64,000 bases of DNA from Vibrio aquaticus (lineage in GTDB: Bacteria; Pseudomonadota; Gammaproteobacteria; Enterobacterales; Vibrionaceae), in NCBI RefSeq assembly GCF_003970385.1, contig NZ_RXZH01000001.1, positions 1,121,300-1,185,299 on the forward strand. Direction: 5' to 3'. The translations under genes and the position numbers were made by a program. Under the pieces are notes generated by a model that saw only the letters and a program-made list of their open reading frames with translations, was not told the DNA's origin and did not search any database. Positions 62,812 through 64,000 of this stretch are shown here, piece after piece; the stretch's first letter is position 1, and the number at the start of each line of letters is the position of its first letter.

Positions 62812-63909
62812 TTAGCCATTAGGGCGAAGTTTTACCCAAACGGTGTCACTCGCACTGACCGTAATAGTTCGGTTGTACGTTTGGTAGCCATCTTTTGACA
62901 CCGTTACTTGGTGTTGACCGCGTGGTAGAACGACTTCTACCGGAGTGCTGCCATAGTTGATGCCGTTGATCACAACACTGTCTTCATATTGGTCTGAACG
63001 AACAGTGACGTTCACCCAGTTTTTGTCTTGTTTCTTTGGCGCTTCTGCTTGGCTGCCTTTTAGACAGTATCGCGTTGACACGTTAAGCAGTTTACACGCT
63101 GCTGATGCTTCTGGTCGCGCCTGAAGCTGTGCTTGCATTTGCGTGAAGTAGCTGTTGTTGCCTTCGAACCCAGAACGCAGCACTTGGCTTTCTTGAACAT
63201 GAACATTGAGCTGAACACCTTTTGCGTTCTGCTTAGCAATGTTCGATTCCGTTAGGTTTTCCATCAGCTTAGATTTGAACGCTTTAACGGCTTTCTGTTT
63301 AGTAAGGTACTGACCTTGGCTAGTACATTCACCCAGTGTCATGGTCGCAGAACAGGTCGTTTTGTAGCTAGTTTCAATCACATCGCTTTCACGAAGTTCA
63401 GCTTCAAGGCGTTTCACACGCGCTTCTACTTTCTGCTCTTTCAAATATGAATATTCACTGTTTAAGCGCGCTTGCTTTTGCTTAACTTGCGAAAGGCGCA
63501 TTTTGCTTTCAGTGATCGCCTGTTGGCTTTCAAGCAACTCTGACTGGTTCGCTTTTACTTCTGACCAAGCGTCTTGGTAGGCTTTCTGGAAAGACATTAA
63601 GTCAATCTCTGGATCGTCCAGTAGTCGACTGTACTGCTTGTCGAGTGCAGACTTGGTGCGATTGCGCTTAGCGTTTAGCTCTTGTTCGCTGCGTTTAAGT
63701 TTACTGTTTTCATTCTGCAGTTGTTGTAGGCGTTCTGATTCAGAGCTGTACTCTGCCGCCATCGTATTGATTTCTGTTTCTTTTGTATCAATTTTATTTT
63801 CGATTTCAGATACTGGGTCAGCCTGTACAGATTCTTCAGCATGAATCGAAGTAGTAACCCATACCGGGCTTAGCGCAAGCAAAAGCGCTGGAATGCGACG
63901 TGTGATCAT
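62812..63909 (-). CDS. Secreted coiled-coil/PEGA protein, paralogue without FGE domain
   Basis: A 365-residue exported protein. Signal peptide to about 23 (SIHA-E), coiled coil (about 30-175), the same four-Cys mixed domain as its neighbour (YKTTCSATMTLGECTSQ; ACKLLNVSTRYCLKG) and a PEGA domain at the C-terminus (VVINGINYGSTPVEVVLPRGQHQVTVSKDGYQ). It stops where the neighbour's FGE-like domain begins. Start choice: ATG at 63909, with AGGGA just upstream; the longer in-frame reading begins at a TTG. Probable tandem duplication, with gain or loss of the C-terminal domain. Confidence 0.82.
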   Translation of the reverse strand: MITRRIPALLLALSPVWVTTSIHAEESVQADPVSEIENKIDTKETEINTMAAEYSSESERLQQLQNENSKLKRSEQELNAKRNRTKSALDKQYSRLLDDPEIDLMSFQKAYQDAWSEVKANQSELLESQQAITESKMRLSQVKQKQARLNSEYSYLKEQKVEARVKRLEAELRESDVIETSYKTTCSATMTLGECTSQGQYLTKQKAVKAFKSKLMENLTESNIAKQNAKGVQLNVHVQESQVLRSGFEGNNSYFTQMQAQLQARPEASAACKLLNVSTRYCLKGSQAEAPKKQDKNWVNVTVRSDQYEDSVVINGINYGSTPVEVVLPRGQHQVTVSKDGYQTYNRTITVSASDTVWVKLRPNG

Positions 63910-64000
63910 AATTCCCTGCAAACTATATAACGTTTAATTATCTGTAAAAAATAGGACTCTGTGCATCTTTCTGCTATTTGCACGCTAAGCAAAGCAAAAG

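Noticed and set aside
1..64000. CRISPR arrays, tRNA or rRNA genes, phage integrase or att sites
   Set aside because: No repeat-spacer pattern, no cloverleaf-like segment with CCA and no integrase or structural phage gene was seen on either strand.

Overview
The window looks like a Vibrio chromosome, probably a secondary (chromosome II-type) or accessory-rich segment. Pointers are a Qrr quorum-sensing sRNA with a sigma-54 promoter and LuxO-type boxes, several Vibrio-type families (DUF3541, DUF3612-like regulator, DUF2057, DUF3297), a PKD/CBM chitinase and many c-di-GMP genes. It is dense, mostly single-copy and free of phage. The only mobile DNA seen is a decayed IS4-family remnant that has cut off a signal-peptide gene.

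Layout. 0-12 kb: start of a chemotaxis receptor, DAACS symporter, RhtB/LysE exporter, YaiI-like protein, LysR regulator, a Cache-GGDEF-EAL protein, a small beta-barrel, an orphan protein, the IS4 remnant, an AraC regulator and a SetA/B-like sugar exporter. 12-18 kb: ribB under an FMN riboswitch, DUF3297 protein, a periplasmic TPR diguanylate cyclase, a three-gene run with two VOC proteins, and a HAD phosphatase. 17.7-22.7 kb: an osmoprotectant block (BCCT carrier; proX-proW-proV). 22.9-26.6 kb: sgrR, a divergent short transcription unit that looks like an SgrS/SgrT-type dual-function RNA, and an aldehyde dehydrogenase. 27-34 kb: three membrane c-di-GMP enzymes, DUF3541 and DUF962 proteins. 34.4-40.6 kb: a gluconate operon (TRAP transporter, gntK, 6-phosphogluconate dehydrogenase, gntR) with three GntR-type palindromes. 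40.6-40.85 kb: the qrr gene. 40.9-46.8 kb: a Cys-rich XRE regulator with a divergent unknown gene, sstT, a copper/SCO1 operon and a GNAT. 47-53.7 kb: HD-GYP protein, DUF2057 protein, tnaC-tnaA without tnaB, and a GH18 chitinase. 53.7-60 kb: a lapC-lapG-lapD-lapB adhesin secretion/retention operon. 60-64 kb: pdxH and two paralogous coiled-coil/PEGA secreted proteins, one with a formylglycine-enzyme-like C-terminus.

How it works together. Seven proteins make, break or sense c-di-GMP (GGDEF, EAL, HD-GYP and a degenerate LapD receptor), next to the Lap machinery that c-di-GMP usually controls and a Qrr RNA that links to quorum sensing. Sugar-acid use (gluconate), sugar-phosphate stress (sgrR and its partner RNA), indole production (tnaCA), chitin use and osmoprotection give the region a carbon-source and environmental-response character. 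The most interesting uncharacterised items are the sgrR-adjacent ~190-nt RNA encoding a 35-residue peptide, the divergent TnaC leader, the PEGA-protein pair beside the lap operon, and the Cys-cluster regulator with its divergent partner.
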